A stretch of 55,830 nucleotides of DNA from Zetaproteobacteria bacterium (lineage in GTDB: Bacteria; Pseudomonadota; Zetaproteobacteria; Mariprofundales; Mariprofundaceae): assembly GCA_003228735.1 (NCBI GenBank), contig QIFG01000035.1, forward strand, positions 1-55,830. Reading direction: 5' to 3'. The position numbers were made by a program, and so were the translations under genes. The notes beneath the pieces were generated by a model. It did no database searches, was not told the origin of the DNA, and saw only the letters and a program-made list of their open reading frames with translations. Positions 16,573 to 26,296 of the stretch are shown here, one piece after another. Positions within the stretch are counted from its first letter, which is position 1. The number at the start of each line of letters is the position of its first letter.

Positions 16573-17604
16573 ATGAAAAAATCGTTGATTGCTTTTGCTC
16601 TGATTGCATCTTTCGCGGTCCTGGCAAATCCAGCCGTGGCCCGCGACCAGATCCGCATCGTTGGTTCATCCACGGTTTACCCCTTCGCCAGCTATACGGG
16701 AGAAGAGTTCGGGGCTACCACCCGCTACAAAACACCTGTGATCGAGTCCACCGGTTCAGGCGGCGGATTCAAGCTGTTCTGCGCCGGCGACGGCATGGAT
16801 ACACCGGACATCACCAATGCATCGCGCCGCATGAAAGCCAGGGAGTTCAAGCTTTGCGGAGAAAATGGCGTACATGGAATCACTGAAGCTGTCATCGGTT
16901 ACGATGGCATCGTACTGGCCCAGAACAAGAAAGCAGGCCCTGTTAACCTGTCCCGCAAGGACATTCTGCTTGCTGTTGCAGCCGATGTGCCGAATAAGGA
17001 TGGCAGCGGTCTGATTCCGAACCCGTACAGGTTCTGGGATCAGATCAATCCGAAGCTGTCGCACCGTCCGATCCTGATCTATGGCCCACCAACCTCCTCC
17101 GGCACACGTGACGCCTTCGAGGATCTGGCCATGAAGCATCTGACCAAGAAGATGGACGCCTATAAGGCGGTCACCAAAAAATATCACAAAATACGTCAGG
17201 ATGGCGTTTATGTGCCATCGGGTGAGAATGACAACCTGATTGTGCAGCGGCTTGTGAAGGATGCGAAGGCCATCGGCATCTTCGGCTACAGCTTCCTGGC
17301 AGAGAATGCGGACACCCTGATCGGCGCCATGATTGACGGCGTTGGAGCAACGCCGGCCACGGTAAGTCATGGCACCTATCCCTACTCCCGCTCCCTGTAT
17401 TTCTATATCAAGAAATCACATGTGGATCAGGCGCCGGGCATGAAGGAGTACACCAAATTGTTCATGAGTGAAGAGATGATCGGCGAGGGAGCAGCGCTGT
17501 CCGAAATCGGCCTGATTCCGCTGCCGGCGAAAGCACGTGAGACATCCCGCAATCGCGTACTGGAGCTGAAAGACCTTTCACTTGACGCCCTGAAGAAGAA
17601 ATAA
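16573..17604 (+). CDS. pstS: Phosphate ABC transporter substrate-binding protein PstS
   Basis: A 343-residue periplasmic phosphate-binding protein with a signal peptide (cut near AVARDQ). Binding-site landmarks are IVGSSTVYPF near the mature N-terminus, STGSGGGFKLFCAGDG, and PPTSSGTRDAFEDLA for phosphate contacts in the second lobe. The ATG follows AGGAG. It delivers phosphate to PstC and PstA. A G+C hairpin follows the gene, so its transcript may be more abundant than the downstream permease genes. Confidence 0.93.
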   Translation: MKKSLIAFALIASFAVLANPAVARDQIRIVGSSTVYPFASYTGEEFGATTRYKTPVIESTGSGGGFKLFCAGDGMDTPDITNASRRMKAREFKLCGENGVHGITEAVIGYDGIVLAQNKKAGPVNLSRKDILLAVAADVPNKDGSGLIPNPYRFWDQINPKLSHRPILIYGPPTSSGTRDAFEDLAMKHLTKKMDAYKAVTKKYHKIRQDGVYVPSGENDNLIVQRLVKDAKAIGIFGYSFLAENADTLIGAMIDGVGATPATVSHGTYPYSRSLYFYIKKSHVDQAPGMKEYTKLFMSEEMIGEGAALSEIGLIPLPAKARETSRNRVLELKDLSLDALKKK

Positions 17605-17630
17605 GCACGAGTTACATTCTCCGAAAAGAT

Positions 17631-17656
17631 CGGCCGGGTAACCCCCGGCCGGTTTT
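17631..17656 (+). terminator. Weak hairpin after pstS
   Basis: CGGCCGGG (17631-17638) and CCCGGCCG (17644-17651) form an 8-bp stem followed by GTTTT. It lies between pstS and pstC and probably attenuates rather than stops transcription, because pstC has no separate promoter that I can see. Confidence 0.6.
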
Positions 17657-17720
17657 AACTTGAGAGTAGTCAACAGATAGAAGAGAGTTGTTACTTCGCA
17701 GCCATCCTGTCGGGAGACCT

Positions 17721-18962
17721 ATGAGCACAGCAAACATCCTGTTTATCATCACTGCAGGCATTTTCCCCTTGGCATTTATTGCCTACAGGCTTGGTACGAA
17801 AAAGGCGCTGTCCGGGAATGGCGGCGTTTCTTTACACTCACGGCCGGGCTATTACGGCTGGGTCGCAGTCGTCGGCCTTTGCTTCCCGGCCATTGCCGCT
17901 TCACTTATCGCCAGCCTGTTGCACCTTACAGGCCTGTATACCGTGCCGTTACCCATGCTTATTACCGCTGGCCTGATACTGGGCGCTGGCGGACTGTGGC
18001 TGGCATTACGTGCCATCAACCCTGAACTCCGGGCTCGTAATTTTGTCGAGGCCATCATCAAGTGGCTGCTGCTGATCGCCTCAACCATTTCGATCTTCAC
18101 AACCATCGGCATTGTGGCCTCCATACTGTTCGAAGCGCTGCATTTTTTCAATATGGTCGGCTTCTGGGACTTCATCACAGGCACCGAGTGGGACCCCGAT
18201 ACAGCCTTTTTGGCTGGCGCCGGACGCGGCGCCGAAGGCGTAGCACAAGCCCAGTTCGGCTCCGTGCCGATCTTCGCCGGCACCTTCATGATCACGGCCA
18301 TTGCGATGCTCGTGGCAGCTCCCGTTGGCCTGTTTTCGGCTATCTTCATGTCCGAATATGCCAGCCACCGTGTTCGCAGCTGGCTGAAGCCAATGCTTGA
18401 GGTGCTGGCCGGCATTCCCACAGTGGTCTACGGCTTTTTTGCCGCCATCACGATCAGCCCAATGATCGTCAATCTGGCGGAAAGTATGGGCCTGTATGCA
18501 GAAGCCACAAACGCGCTGGCTCCGGGCATCGTCATGGGAGTGATGATTATCCCGTTCATCTCATCGCTCTCCGATGATGTGCTGAACGCCGTACCTCAGG
18601 AACTTCGCGATGGTTCGCTGGCGCTAGGCACGACCAAGGCTGAAACCATCCGCAATATCGTGCTGCCCGCTGCCCTTCCGGGAATTGTGGCTGCCACCCT
18701 TCTGGCCGTTTCCCGCGCTGTCGGCGAAACAATGATCGTGGTGATGGCGGCAGGGCTCAGGCCAAACCTGACATGGAATCCGCTCGAAGGCATGACGACG
18801 GTAACCGTACGCATCATTGATGCGTTAACCGGCGACCAGGCATTTGATAGCCCACTGACGCTTTCAGCCTTTGGCCTCGGACTTGTGCTTCTCGTACTGA
18901 CACTGATTCTCAACATAATCTCGATTTCCGTAATTCGGCGTTTCAGGCTCAAATATGAATGA
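17721..18962 (+). CDS. pstC: Phosphate ABC transporter permease PstC
   Basis: A 413-residue inner-membrane permease with several spans, longer than the E. coli protein because of extra N-terminal membrane segments (residues 1-120). The BPD_transp_1 domain contains the EAA loop that contacts PstB (QELRDGSLALGTTKAETIRN). It also has the phosphate-transport segments GIPTVVYGFFA and AVSRAVGETMIVVMAAG. The ATG at 17721 follows CGGGAG; the in-frame codons before it lack a ribosome-binding site. The gene overlaps pstA by eight bases, so translation is probably coupled. Confidence 0.92.
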   Translation: MSTANILFIITAGIFPLAFIAYRLGTKKALSGNGGVSLHSRPGYYGWVAVVGLCFPAIAASLIASLLHLTGLYTVPLPMLITAGLILGAGGLWLALRAINPELRARNFVEAIIKWLLLIASTISIFTTIGIVASILFEALHFFNMVGFWDFITGTEWDPDTAFLAGAGRGAEGVAQAQFGSVPIFAGTFMITAIAMLVAAPVGLFSAIFMSEYASHRVRSWLKPMLEVLAGIPTVVYGFFAAITISPMIVNLAESMGLYAEATNALAPGIVMGVMIIPFISSLSDDVLNAVPQELRDGSLALGTTKAETIRNIVLPAALPGIVAATLLAVSRAVGETMIVVMAAGLRPNLTWNPLEGMTTVTVRIIDALTGDQAFDSPLTLSAFGLGLVLLVLTLILNIISISVIRRFRLKYE

Positions 18963-20118
18963 CATCTTGAGCAACCCTGCCATTCGGAAGCGCTACGCTA
19001 CGGAAAAACGATTCCGCGCCATGTGCTTTGGCGCAGTTGTCTTCGCCTTGCTATTTCTGGTCTTCTTTTTCGCTGATCTGATCAGCAAGGGCTGGCCGGC
19101 TCTGCAACAGGCCGAGATGCAAGCCGAAGTGAGTTATTCGGAGGCAGTCAGGGACGGAAAATACCGGCTGGCCGTCGATAAGCGATTGCGCAAGATCGTA
19201 AGCCGGGGATGGCTCAGAGCCCTGCCGCTTTACCTGGAAGACCATCCCGAACTGGTCGGCACAACCACCACAAAGTGGGTTGTTGTTATTGCCGAAGTGG
19301 ATCAATACCTCAAAGGGCATCCGAACAAGCTGAAGCCAAAATATAAAAAACTTGTGGATGAGCTTCAGGCTGACGGCAAGGTACAGCTTGCCTTCAATAC
19401 CTATTTCTTTACCCGTGGTGATTCAAAGATGCCGGAGCTTGCCGGCATCAAGTCGGCAGTTGTTGGCACCATTTACGTGTTGCTGCTAACGATGTTGTTC
19501 TCGCTGCCTGTCGGCATTATGACAGCAATCTATCTGGAGGAGTTCGCCCCGGACAATCACTTCATCCGATTTATTGAAGTCAATATCAACAACCTTGCAG
19601 CCATTCCATCGATCCTGTTCGGCTTATTGGGCTTGGCTATTTTCATCAATTTCTTCGGCGTACCGCGCTCCTCAGCACTGGTGGGCGGCCTGACGCTGTC
19701 GCTGATGACGCTGCCCGTCATTATTATCAGCGCCCGGGTAGCACTGGAGGCTGTGCCTGATTCGATCCGTGAAGCGGCCCTGGGTGTCGGGGCCTCACCC
19801 TGGCAGGCCGTATGGCACCACATACTACCATTAGCCATGCCCGGCATTCTCACCGGCAGCATTATCGGGCTTGCCCGCGCCATGGGAGAAACAGCACCCC
19901 TGATCATCGTCGGCATGGTCGCCTTCATTCCGGATGCACCTTCTTCGATCCTTGAAGCAGCGACAGTGCTGCCTGCCCAGATATACACATGGACCGGTGA
20001 GCCGCTACGCGCTTTTGCCGAACGCACCTCTGCGGCCATTCTCGTACTGCTGGCTGTGCTGCTGAGCCTGAACGCTGTAGCTATCTGGCTCAGGCAGCAC
20101 TTTGAGCACAAGTGGTGA
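18955..20118 (+). CDS. pstA: Phosphate ABC transporter permease PstA
   Basis: A 387-residue permease, partner of PstC. After the first membrane segment it carries a long extracytoplasmic insert (about residues 45-155, rich in Lys and charged residues) that is absent from short PstA proteins. The permease core has the EAA loop ([19 protein letters not shown]), [15 protein letters not shown] and [20 protein letters not shown]. The insert may contact PstS or the cell wall, which is inference. Its stop overlaps the pstB start by one base. Confidence 0.92.
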   Translation: MNDILSNPAIRKRYATEKRFRAMCFGAVVFALLFLVFFFADLISKGWPALQQAEMQAEVSYSEAVRDGKYRLAVDKRLRKIVSRGWLRALPLYLEDHPELVGTTTTKWVVVIAEVDQYLKGHPNKLKPKYKKLVDELQADGKVQLAFNTYFFTRGDSKMPELAGIKSAVVGTIYVLLLTMLFSLPVGIMTAIYLEEFAPDNHFIRFIEVNINNLAAIPSILFGLLGLAIFINFFGVPRSSALVGGLTLSLMTLPVIIISARVALEAVPDSIREAALGVGASPWQAVWHHILPLAMPGILTGSIIGLARAMGETAPLIIVGMVAFIPDAPSSILEAATVLPAQIYTWTGEPLRAFAERTSAAILVLLAVLLSLNAVAIWLRQHFEHKW

Positions 20119-20924
20119 TGCCGATGAACGATTCAATCCATATGGAGCAAACGGACATGCAGGAAGCAGCCAAGAAAATTTCGATCAGTGCCCTGAAACT
20201 ATGGTATGGTGAAAGCCGCGCCCTGCATGGCATCTCGCTGGATATCGAGGCAAAGAGGGTCACCGCCCTCATCGGGCCCTCCGGCTGCGGCAAGTCCACA
20301 CTGCTGCGCTGCATCAACCGAATGAACGATCACATTCCAGGTTGCCGTATTGAAGGCAAGGTGACCCTCGAAGGACAGGATATCTATGCCGAAGACGTGG
20401 ATGTGGTGCAGCTCCGCAGCCAGGTCGGCATGGTGTTCCAGAAACCGAACCCGTTTCCCAAAAGCATTTATGAAAATATCGCCTATGCGCCGCGCATCCA
20501 TGGGATCGCCAAAGATGGCCCGGAGATGGACGCGTTGGTTGAGTCGTCCTTCAAAAAGGCAAGCCTGTGGGACGAGGTCAAGGACAAACTGCAGCAGCCG
20601 GGCACAGCACTATCCGGCGGACAGCAGCAGCGCCTATGCATTGCCCGTACAATTGCCGTCCGTCCCGAGGTTATCCTCATGGATGAACCGTGCTCGGCGC
20701 TCGACCCCATTGCGACAGCCAAGATCGAGGAATTGATCGACGAGTTGAAAAATGAATTCACAATCATCATCGTCACGCACAATATGCAGCAGGCTGCGCG
20801 CGTGTCCGATTTCACCGCTTTCTTCTATCTTGGCGACTTGATTGAGTTTGGCAATACAAACACGCTGTTCACTTCGCCTGCAAACAAACAAACCGAAGAT
20901 TACATTACCGGTCGGTTCGGATAA
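20118..20924 (+). CDS. pstB: Phosphate ABC transporter ATPase PstB
   Basis: An approximately 268-residue cytoplasmic ATPase that powers PstCA. Walker A is GPSGCGKST, the Q-loop region is [13 protein letters not shown], the signature is [15 protein letters not shown], Walker B is [13 protein letters not shown] and the H-loop is IIIVTHNM. All catalytic positions are intact. The likely start is the ATG at 20118, overlapping the pstA stop; an ATG at 20124 is an alternative. It ends with the PstB-typical [10 protein letters not shown]. Confidence 0.95.
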   Translation: MPMNDSIHMEQTDMQEAAKKISISALKLWYGESRALHGISLDIEAKRVTALIGPSGCGKSTLLRCINRMNDHIPGCRIEGKVTLEGQDIYAEDVDVVQLRSQVGMVFQKPNPFPKSIYENIAYAPRIHGIAKDGPEMDALVESSFKKASLWDEVKDKLQQPGTALSGGQQQRLCIARTIAVRPEVILMDEPCSALDPIATAKIEELIDELKNEFTIIIVTHNMQQAARVSDFTAFFYLGDLIEFGNTNTLFTSPANKQTEDYITGRFG

Positions 20925-20935
20925 GGAGCCCTGAG

Positions 20936-21634
20936 ATGCCACAACATACGATGAAACGTTTTGATGCCGAGCTGGATCAACTGAAAGAGCATATCCTTAC
21001 CATGGGCGGCCTGGTCGAGAACGCCATCAGGGATTCCGTCGAATCGATGCTGGAACAGGATCAGGAGCTTGCGGAAAAAACCATTGAGCGTGACAAGGCC
21101 ATCAACGCGCTCGAAGTTCAGAGCGACGAGTTGACGCGAAGCATCCTTGTCCGGCGTCAACCCGCAGCAGGCGACCTTCGCTTTATCATTGCCGCCATCA
21201 AGGTGGTCACCGATCTGGAACGCATGGGAGACCTCGCCGCTGGAATAGCAGAAGGCATGCTCAGAACCCGCAAGTTCCCGCCAACGGAATATTCAAACCT
21301 GGAAATCATTGGTGAAAAGGTGCTGCTGCAGGTTAACCGGGCGCTGGATGCCTACTCTCGTGGCGATATCGACCTGGCTATGGAAGTCATCGAGAAGGAC
21401 AAGAAAATCGACAAGCGTTACAAGACCATGTACCGCGAAGTACTGACCTATATGATGGAAGACCCCCGTTCGATCAGCTCATCGCTCATCCTGACCAATG
21501 TCGCCAAAAATCTGGAACGCATTGCCGATCATGCCACCAATATTGCCGAAATGGTGGTCTATATTATACGTGGCCATGATATTCGCCATGTCGATCATGA
21601 AGCTGCCGCCAGGCTATTGACCGAAGGCGCTTAA
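20936..21634 (+). CDS. phoU: Phosphate transport regulator PhoU
   Basis: A 232-residue cytoplasmic all-helical protein of two PhoU repeats. It has the acidic metal-binding stretches ITMGGLVENAIRDS-like near the start, DLERMGDLAAGIAEG and NLERIADHATNIAEMV. PhoU links Pst activity to PhoR and represses the Pho regulon when phosphate is sufficient. The ATG follows AAGGAG and lies eleven bases after pstB, as the last gene of the pst operon. The next 217 bases hold no gene. Confidence 0.93.
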   Translation: MPQHTMKRFDAELDQLKEHILTMGGLVENAIRDSVESMLEQDQELAEKTIERDKAINALEVQSDELTRSILVRRQPAAGDLRFIIAAIKVVTDLERMGDLAAGIAEGMLRTRKFPPTEYSNLEIIGEKVLLQVNRALDAYSRGDIDLAMEVIEKDKKIDKRYKTMYREVLTYMMEDPRSISSSLILTNVAKNLERIADHATNIAEMVVYIIRGHDIRHVDHEAAARLLTEGA

Positions 21635-21851
21635 CCTGCTTCCTAAACGGGTGACGTGAAGTCCATGTAAGGTTATCTTTCCAGTAGATTTGCTGCTGGG
21701 GAGGCTCATGTTTCTTCGTGAAAATATTTGAAATCCAGCAATGCTTTGGCTTTCCGCTTTCCACAAACCGGACTGCGAACTGTTACGGCTGCCATAAAGG
21801 CAAGCCGGGATTGCCCGTGAAATATCGCCATCATCTAGTCAGGAGGAAACT

Positions 21852-22628
21852 ATGTACATAAAGTTTGGATTTTCTACTGCTGTACTGGCCCTGACAGCCA
21901 TGCTCAGCGCCCCAGCCTTTGCCGGCGGCATCACGCTGGACAGCCAGGGCAAACTAACCATGAGCTTCAAGAGTTTCATCAATATCACCTCGCTCACAGA
22001 AAAACAGAATGGCGTTAACACCAATGACAAAACCGGCCTGCAGCGGCAAATGAATGTGTTCCTCAAGTACGCCTACCTGCAGGGTGACTTCTCGCGCGCC
22101 ATGCGATTACGTCTGGGCCTTGCATCAACCCCATGGATCGGCTACGAGCAGAAACTGTGACGGCGCCGCTATGTAAGCAAGGTGTTCACGGATCAGTACT
22201 CATTGGATGACTCCGCCGACTACGGCGTCAATCTCTCCGGCAGGCTGTTCCAGGCTTTGATCTCTTACGGTCAGGATAACTACCGCTTGGGAGGCAATTA
22301 CATCAGCAACAGGAGCAATGAGTCTTCCACCTCCATCGTGACAAAGGACACCGGCTACAGCCTCTGGGGCTGGACACAATTCATGCCGGAATATGGCTTT
22401 TTCGGCCGTTATGAGTTCAAGGATCACACCGTGACAGGCAACGGCGCCAAAGGTACAACCGACCGTTTCCTGCTCGGCCTTGAATACCTGGCCATGCAAA
22501 ACCTGCGTTTTTCGCTGGTCTACGACCGCAGTAAATTCAAAAACTCACAAACCGCCAATGCCGTGCCTGCAACGACCGACAACGGGTCTTCCACCCGCTT
22601 CGGTCTGTTCTCCGAGTTCAGCTTCTAG
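21852..22628 (+). pseudogene. Broken porin (in-frame TGA, internally shortened)
   Basis: A signal peptide (cut near APAFAGG) and OprP-like barrel strands start at an ATG preceded by AGGAGG. After 102 codons the frame meets TGA at 22158-22160, and the same frame then continues for 155 codons to a barrel-like FGLFSEFSF end. The stop sits where I would expect a tryptophan (YEQKL, stop, RRRYVSK), so a TGG to TGA mutation is likely. The combined length of about 258 residues is short for this porin type, and two places look internally deleted, around residues 55 and 135. It stands between phoU and DUF47-pit, implying a former phosphate porin. A sequencing error could explain the stop but not the short length. 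Confidence 0.7.
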
Positions 22629-22682
22629 GGAACATCCGGAAGGCCCGGCCTTACATATCTCGATCTCCAAAGGAGGGAGTTC

Positions 22683-23363
22683 ATGGTTCGCAGAAGCGCA
22701 ATTACAAAAATGTTTGCAACATCGCCCGTACGGCCCCTGCAGCAACACATGGCCAAGGTGCAGGCCTGTGTGGATGAGCTAATCCCATTCTTTCAGTCTG
22801 TTGCAGCCGGGAATTATGAGCAGGCAGAGACCACCCAGTTGCACATATCCAAACTGGAAACCGAGGCGGATAAACTCAAACTCGACCTGCGCATGCACCT
22901 GCCCAAAAGCCTGTTCATGCCCATGCCGCGCGAGAACATCCTCGATGTGCTGACCATGCAGGATAAAATCGCCAACAAGGCCAAAGACATTGCCGGCGTA
23001 GTCACCGGCAGAAAGATGGAGCTTCCCGAACAGATCAGCGACCTGTTTCTGGGCTTCGTTGAACGCTCCGTGGACGCCTCCCGGCAGGCGAAAAAGGCCA
23101 TCAATGAGCTGGATGAGCTTGTGGAGACCGGTTTCCGTGGCCTTGAAGTGGCAAGCGTGCAAAAAATGATTCGCAAACTGCACAAGATTGAAGCCGAAAC
23201 GGACAAGCTGGAATTGCAAATCCGGCATGCCCTGTTCGCCATCGAAAAGGAGTTGCCGCCGATTGATGTGATGTTCCTGTATCGCATCATCGACTGGGTC
23301 GGTGAAGTTGCCGACATTGCCCAGCGTGTAGGCAGCCGCCTGCAGCTGATGCTGGCGCGCTAG
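22683..23363 (+). CDS. DUF47/PhoU-like regulator of PiT transporter
   Basis: A 226-residue all-helical DUF47 (TIGR00153) protein, a PhoU relative usually encoded next to PiT phosphate transporters. Helical segments include HMAKVQACVDELIPFF and the acidic EIADIAQ-type end (GEVADIAQRVGSRLQL). It begins with an ATG after AGGAGG and ends nine bases before pit, so the two form an operon. It probably modulates the PiT transporter from the cytoplasm. The family role is known only from genetics and linkage in other bacteria. Confidence 0.88.
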   Translation: MVRRSAITKMFATSPVRPLQQHMAKVQACVDELIPFFQSVAAGNYEQAETTQLHISKLETEADKLKLDLRMHLPKSLFMPMPRENILDVLTMQDKIANKAKDIAGVVTGRKMELPEQISDLFLGFVERSVDASRQAKKAINELDELVETGFRGLEVASVQKMIRKLHKIEAETDKLELQIRHALFAIEKELPPIDVMFLYRIIDWVGEVADIAQRVGSRLQLMLAR

Positions 23364-23372
23364 GGGACAATC

Positions 23373-24626
23373 ATGGAATACGCAGTCGTTTATATTGGTC
23401 TGGCTGTTGCCTTCGGCATGTTCATGGCCTGGGGCATTGGCGCCAACGATGTGGCCAACGCCATGGGCACATCGGTGGGCTCGAAAGCGCTCACTTTCAA
23501 ACAGGCGGTCATTATCGCTGCCGTCTTCGAGCTGGCCGGCGCCGTGCTGGCTGGCGGCGAGGTCACCAAAACCATCCGCAAGGGCATTGTGGATGTCACG
23601 CCATTGGCCGGAACACCAGACCTGCTCATCTACGGCATGCTGGCCTCACTGCTTGCCGCCGGCATCTGGCTGCTGGTGGCTTCACGCATGGGCTGGCCTG
23701 TCTCCACCACGCACTCCATCGTCGGCGCCATTGTCGGCTTCGCCATGGCAGGCATCGGCATGGATGCCGTGCATTGGGATAAAGTCGGCACTATTGCGAT
23801 GAGTTGGGTGACCTCCCCGCTTCTGGCCGGCATCATCTCTTTCGCCGTGTTTACCAGCGTGCAGAAGCTGGTAATTAACACGGATGATCCGATTGCCAAC
23901 GCCAAAAAATATGTGCCTTTCTATATCTTTCTGGTCGGCTTCATCATCGCCATGGTTACCCTGATGAAGGGCCTGAAACATATCGGCCTGCAGCTGTCCT
24001 TTGAGCAGGATCTGATGATTGCCCTTGGCGTCGGCGCTGCTATCTCTCTCATCGGCGCCCTCCTGATCAAACGGATCAAGATCGATCCCGAGGCAGACCG
24101 GAAATTCCATTATGCCAACATGGAAAAGATATTTGCCGTGCTGATGATCTTTACCGCCATTTCCATGGCATTTGCGCACGGCTCCAACGATGTCGCCAAT
24201 GCCATCGGACCGGTTGCTGCCATTGTCGGTATCGTGCAGTCAGGCGGTGAAATCGCCAGCAAATCAGCCCTGCCGATATGGATTCTGATTCTTGGCGGTG
24301 TAGGTATCGTTATTGGCCTGGCCACCTATGGCCACAGGGTAATGGCCACAATTGGAACCGGCATTACCGAGCTGACGCCAAGCCGCGGTTTTGCCGCCGA
24401 GTTGGGCGCAGCCACCACGGTCGTTTTCGCCTCCGGCATTGGACTGCCAATTTCCACCACGCATACGCTGGTGGGCGCCGTGCTTGGCGTTGGTTTTGCC
24501 CGCGGTATCGCCGCATTGAACATGAGCGTCATCCGAACGATCTTCATGTCCTGGATCGTGACGCTGCCAGCAGGTGCACTGCTGTCGATTCTGTTCTTCT
24601 TCTTCCTGAAAAGCGTGTTCATGTAA
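23373..24626 (+). CDS. pit: PiT-family inorganic phosphate transporter
   Basis: A 417-residue inner-membrane phosphate transporter driven by ion symport. It has the duplicated PHO-4 signatures GANDVANAMGTSVGSKAL near residue 22 and GSNDVANAIGPVAAI near 270, each starting one half of the inverted repeat. The hydrophobic spans include GWPVSTTHSIVGAIVGF and its counterpart GLPISTTHTLVGAVLG. It gives a low-affinity route alongside the high-affinity Pst system. It ends just before a strong terminator shared with the convergent lysC gene. Confidence 0.92.
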   Translation: MEYAVVYIGLAVAFGMFMAWGIGANDVANAMGTSVGSKALTFKQAVIIAAVFELAGAVLAGGEVTKTIRKGIVDVTPLAGTPDLLIYGMLASLLAAGIWLLVASRMGWPVSTTHSIVGAIVGFAMAGIGMDAVHWDKVGTIAMSWVTSPLLAGIISFAVFTSVQKLVINTDDPIANAKKYVPFYIFLVGFIIAMVTLMKGLKHIGLQLSFEQDLMIALGVGAAISLIGALLIKRIKIDPEADRKFHYANMEKIFAVLMIFTAISMAFAHGSNDVANAIGPVAAIVGIVQSGGEIASKSALPIWILILGGVGIVIGLATYGHRVMATIGTGITELTPSRGFAAELGAATTVVFASGIGLPISTTHTLVGAVLGVGFARGIAALNMSVIRTIFMSWIVTLPAGALLSILFFFFLKSVFM

Positions 24627-24656
24627 AAAAAGCAGCCGCAGCCTTGGCTGCGGCTG
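24625..24656 (-). terminator. Rho-independent terminator for the lysC operon
   Basis: CAGCCGCAGCC (24633-24643) and GGCTGCGGCTG (24646-24656) form a perfect 11-bp stem. On the minus strand the hairpin is followed by seven T (24631 down to 24625). It terminates lysC transcription and may also slow convergent pit transcription. Confidence 0.9.
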
Positions 24657-24671
24657 TTCATTCAGGAAGAA

Positions 24672-25883
24672 TCAGGCATCCAGATCAAAGGCCGTGTGCA
24701 GGGCGCGCACGGCCAGATCTACCTGGTTCTCATCAATCACCACCGTAATCTTGATTTCACTGGTGGTGATCATCTCGATATTGATTTTTTCCTTGGCCAG
24801 CGTATCAAACATCTTCTGCGCCACGCCGGAATGCGAACGCATGCCGACGCCAATGATTGACACCTTGGCAACCGTATCGTCGCCACTGACTTTACGGCCA
24901 CCCATCTCCTCGCAACTCTTGCGCACAATATCAAGGGCGCTCTGGAAATCCTGCCTTGGCACCGTGAAGGTGATATCGCTATGCCCTTCCTCACTGATGT
25001 TCTGCACGATGACATCGACATTGATGCCGGCCTCGGCAACCGGACCGAATACCCGGGCGGCAATGCCGGGATGATCGGGAATGCCGCGGATGGTGATCTT
25101 GGCCTCATCGCGGTTGTAGGCCACGCCGGTGATCTCTGCTCGTTCCATAGTCTCATCCTCTTCCGTCACAATCGTGCCCGGGATATTTTCAAAACTGGAG
25201 CGCAGGTGAATAGGCATCTTGTAGCGCATGGCCAACTCCACGCTGCGTGACTGCAACACCTTGGCCCCCAGCGAGGCAAACTCCAGCATTTCTTCATAGC
25301 TGATTCGGTCGATCTTGCATGCAGACGGCGCAATGCGCGGATCAGTGCTGTAGACGCCATCCACATCGGTATAGATATCGCAACCATCCGCTTTCAATGC
25401 AATTGCGATAGCAACCGCCGAGGTGTCCGAGCCTCCTCGCCCCAGCGTGGTGATATTGCCATGCTCATCCACACCCTGAAACCCGGTAAGGATGGGCACC
25501 TCGCCCTGCTCTACATGCGCCAATAACTTGCCGGCCTCCACATTGCGAATGCGGGCGCGGGAATGCTGACTGTCGGTTCGGAAACCCGCCTGCATGCCGG
25601 TATATGAATAGGCTGGAATGTCACGATTCTGCAGCTCAATGGACAACAGGGCAGCGCTGACCTGTTCGCCGGTAGAGACAAGCACATCCAGTTCCCTCGG
25701 CTGCGGCCTGTTCGACAACTCATTCGCCATGCCGAGCAGGCGATTCGTCTCACCGCTCATGGCGGAAACCACGACGGCGGTCTGGACGCCGTCCTTCCAG
25801 CTTGCTTCAACAATATCTGCCGTCTTCCTGATACGGTCGACATTGCCGACTGAAGTACCACCAAACTTCTGCACAACCCTCAC
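24672..25883 (-). CDS. lysC: Aspartate kinase
   Basis: A 403-residue monofunctional aspartokinase that phosphorylates aspartate, the first step to lysine, threonine and methionine. The kinase domain starts VVQKFGGTSVGN and has GRGGSDTSAVAIA and TDVDGVYSTDPR. Two ACT domains follow, with SIIGVGMRSHSGVAQKMF typical of lysine/threonine feedback sites. The start is a GTG that overlaps the exbD stop (GTGA). Its place behind exbD and exbB is chromosomal linkage and not a shared pathway. Confidence 0.93.
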   Translation of the reverse strand: MRVVQKFGGTSVGNVDRIRKTADIVEASWKDGVQTAVVVSAMSGETNRLLGMANELSNRPQPRELDVLVSTGEQVSAALLSIELQNRDIPAYSYTGMQAGFRTDSQHSRARIRNVEAGKLLAHVEQGEVPILTGFQGVDEHGNITTLGRGGSDTSAVAIAIALKADGCDIYTDVDGVYSTDPRIAPSACKIDRISYEEMLEFASLGAKVLQSRSVELAMRYKMPIHLRSSFENIPGTIVTEEDETMERAEITGVAYNRDEAKITIRGIPDHPGIAARVFGPVAEAGINVDVIVQNISEEGHSDITFTVPRQDFQSALDIVRKSCEEMGGRKVSGDDTVAKVSIIGVGMRSHSGVAQKMFDTLAKEKINIEMITTSEIKITVVIDENQVDLAVRALHTAFDLDA

Positions 25884-26296
25884 TGGCCAGACTCCAAATC
25901 CTGTATGGTGGCGATGGCCACCTTGCCTATGCCGAGCTGGCGCAAGGTATCGAGCACAAACACCACGCGCTTGTGCGCAGCATCGCCATCAGCGCGCAGC
26001 ACCACGCGTATGTTCGGATTGCCTTTGCTCGCATTCAGCACGCGCTTGCGCAAGTCCTCGTCGGCCACCTTCTCCTCACCGACATAAAACTGACCATCGG
26101 CGCTGATGCTGACTACGACCTCCTCGGTTTCCGTTACCTGCTCATGCGATTTACTGGCCGGCAACTCAAGCTTGAGGCTCGTCGCCACACTGAAACTCGT
26201 CGACACCATGAAGAAGATCAGCATCAGGAACACCACGTCCACCAATGGCGTGATGTCCACCATATAATCGATTTTGCGCTTTCCGCGCAGGCGCAT
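25880..26296 (-). CDS. exbD: ExbD/TolR-family biopolymer transport protein
   Basis: A 138-residue inner-membrane protein with one N-terminal span. The proton-relay aspartate lies in VDITPLVDVVFLMLIFFMV, and the rest is periplasmic. It works with the adjacent ExbB/TolQ-like protein, using proton flow to energise TonB or Tol at the outer membrane. It begins where exbB stops and overlaps lysC by four bases. No tonB or tolA gene lies nearby in the window, so TolR and ExbD roles cannot be separated. Confidence 0.88.
   Translation of the reverse strand: MRLRGKRKIDYMVDITPLVDVVFLMLIFFMVSTSFSVATSLKLELPASKSHEQVTETEEVVVSISADGQFYVGEEKVADEDLRKRVLNASKGNPNIRVVLRADGDAAHKRVVFVLDTLRQLGIGKVAIATIQDLESGQ

Noticed and set aside
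22158-22160. TGA in the porin read as tryptophan or selenocysteine
   Set aside because: Many genes here end in TGA, including coupled ATGA overlaps, so TGA is a normal stop; no SECIS-like element is evident, and the gene is otherwise shortened.
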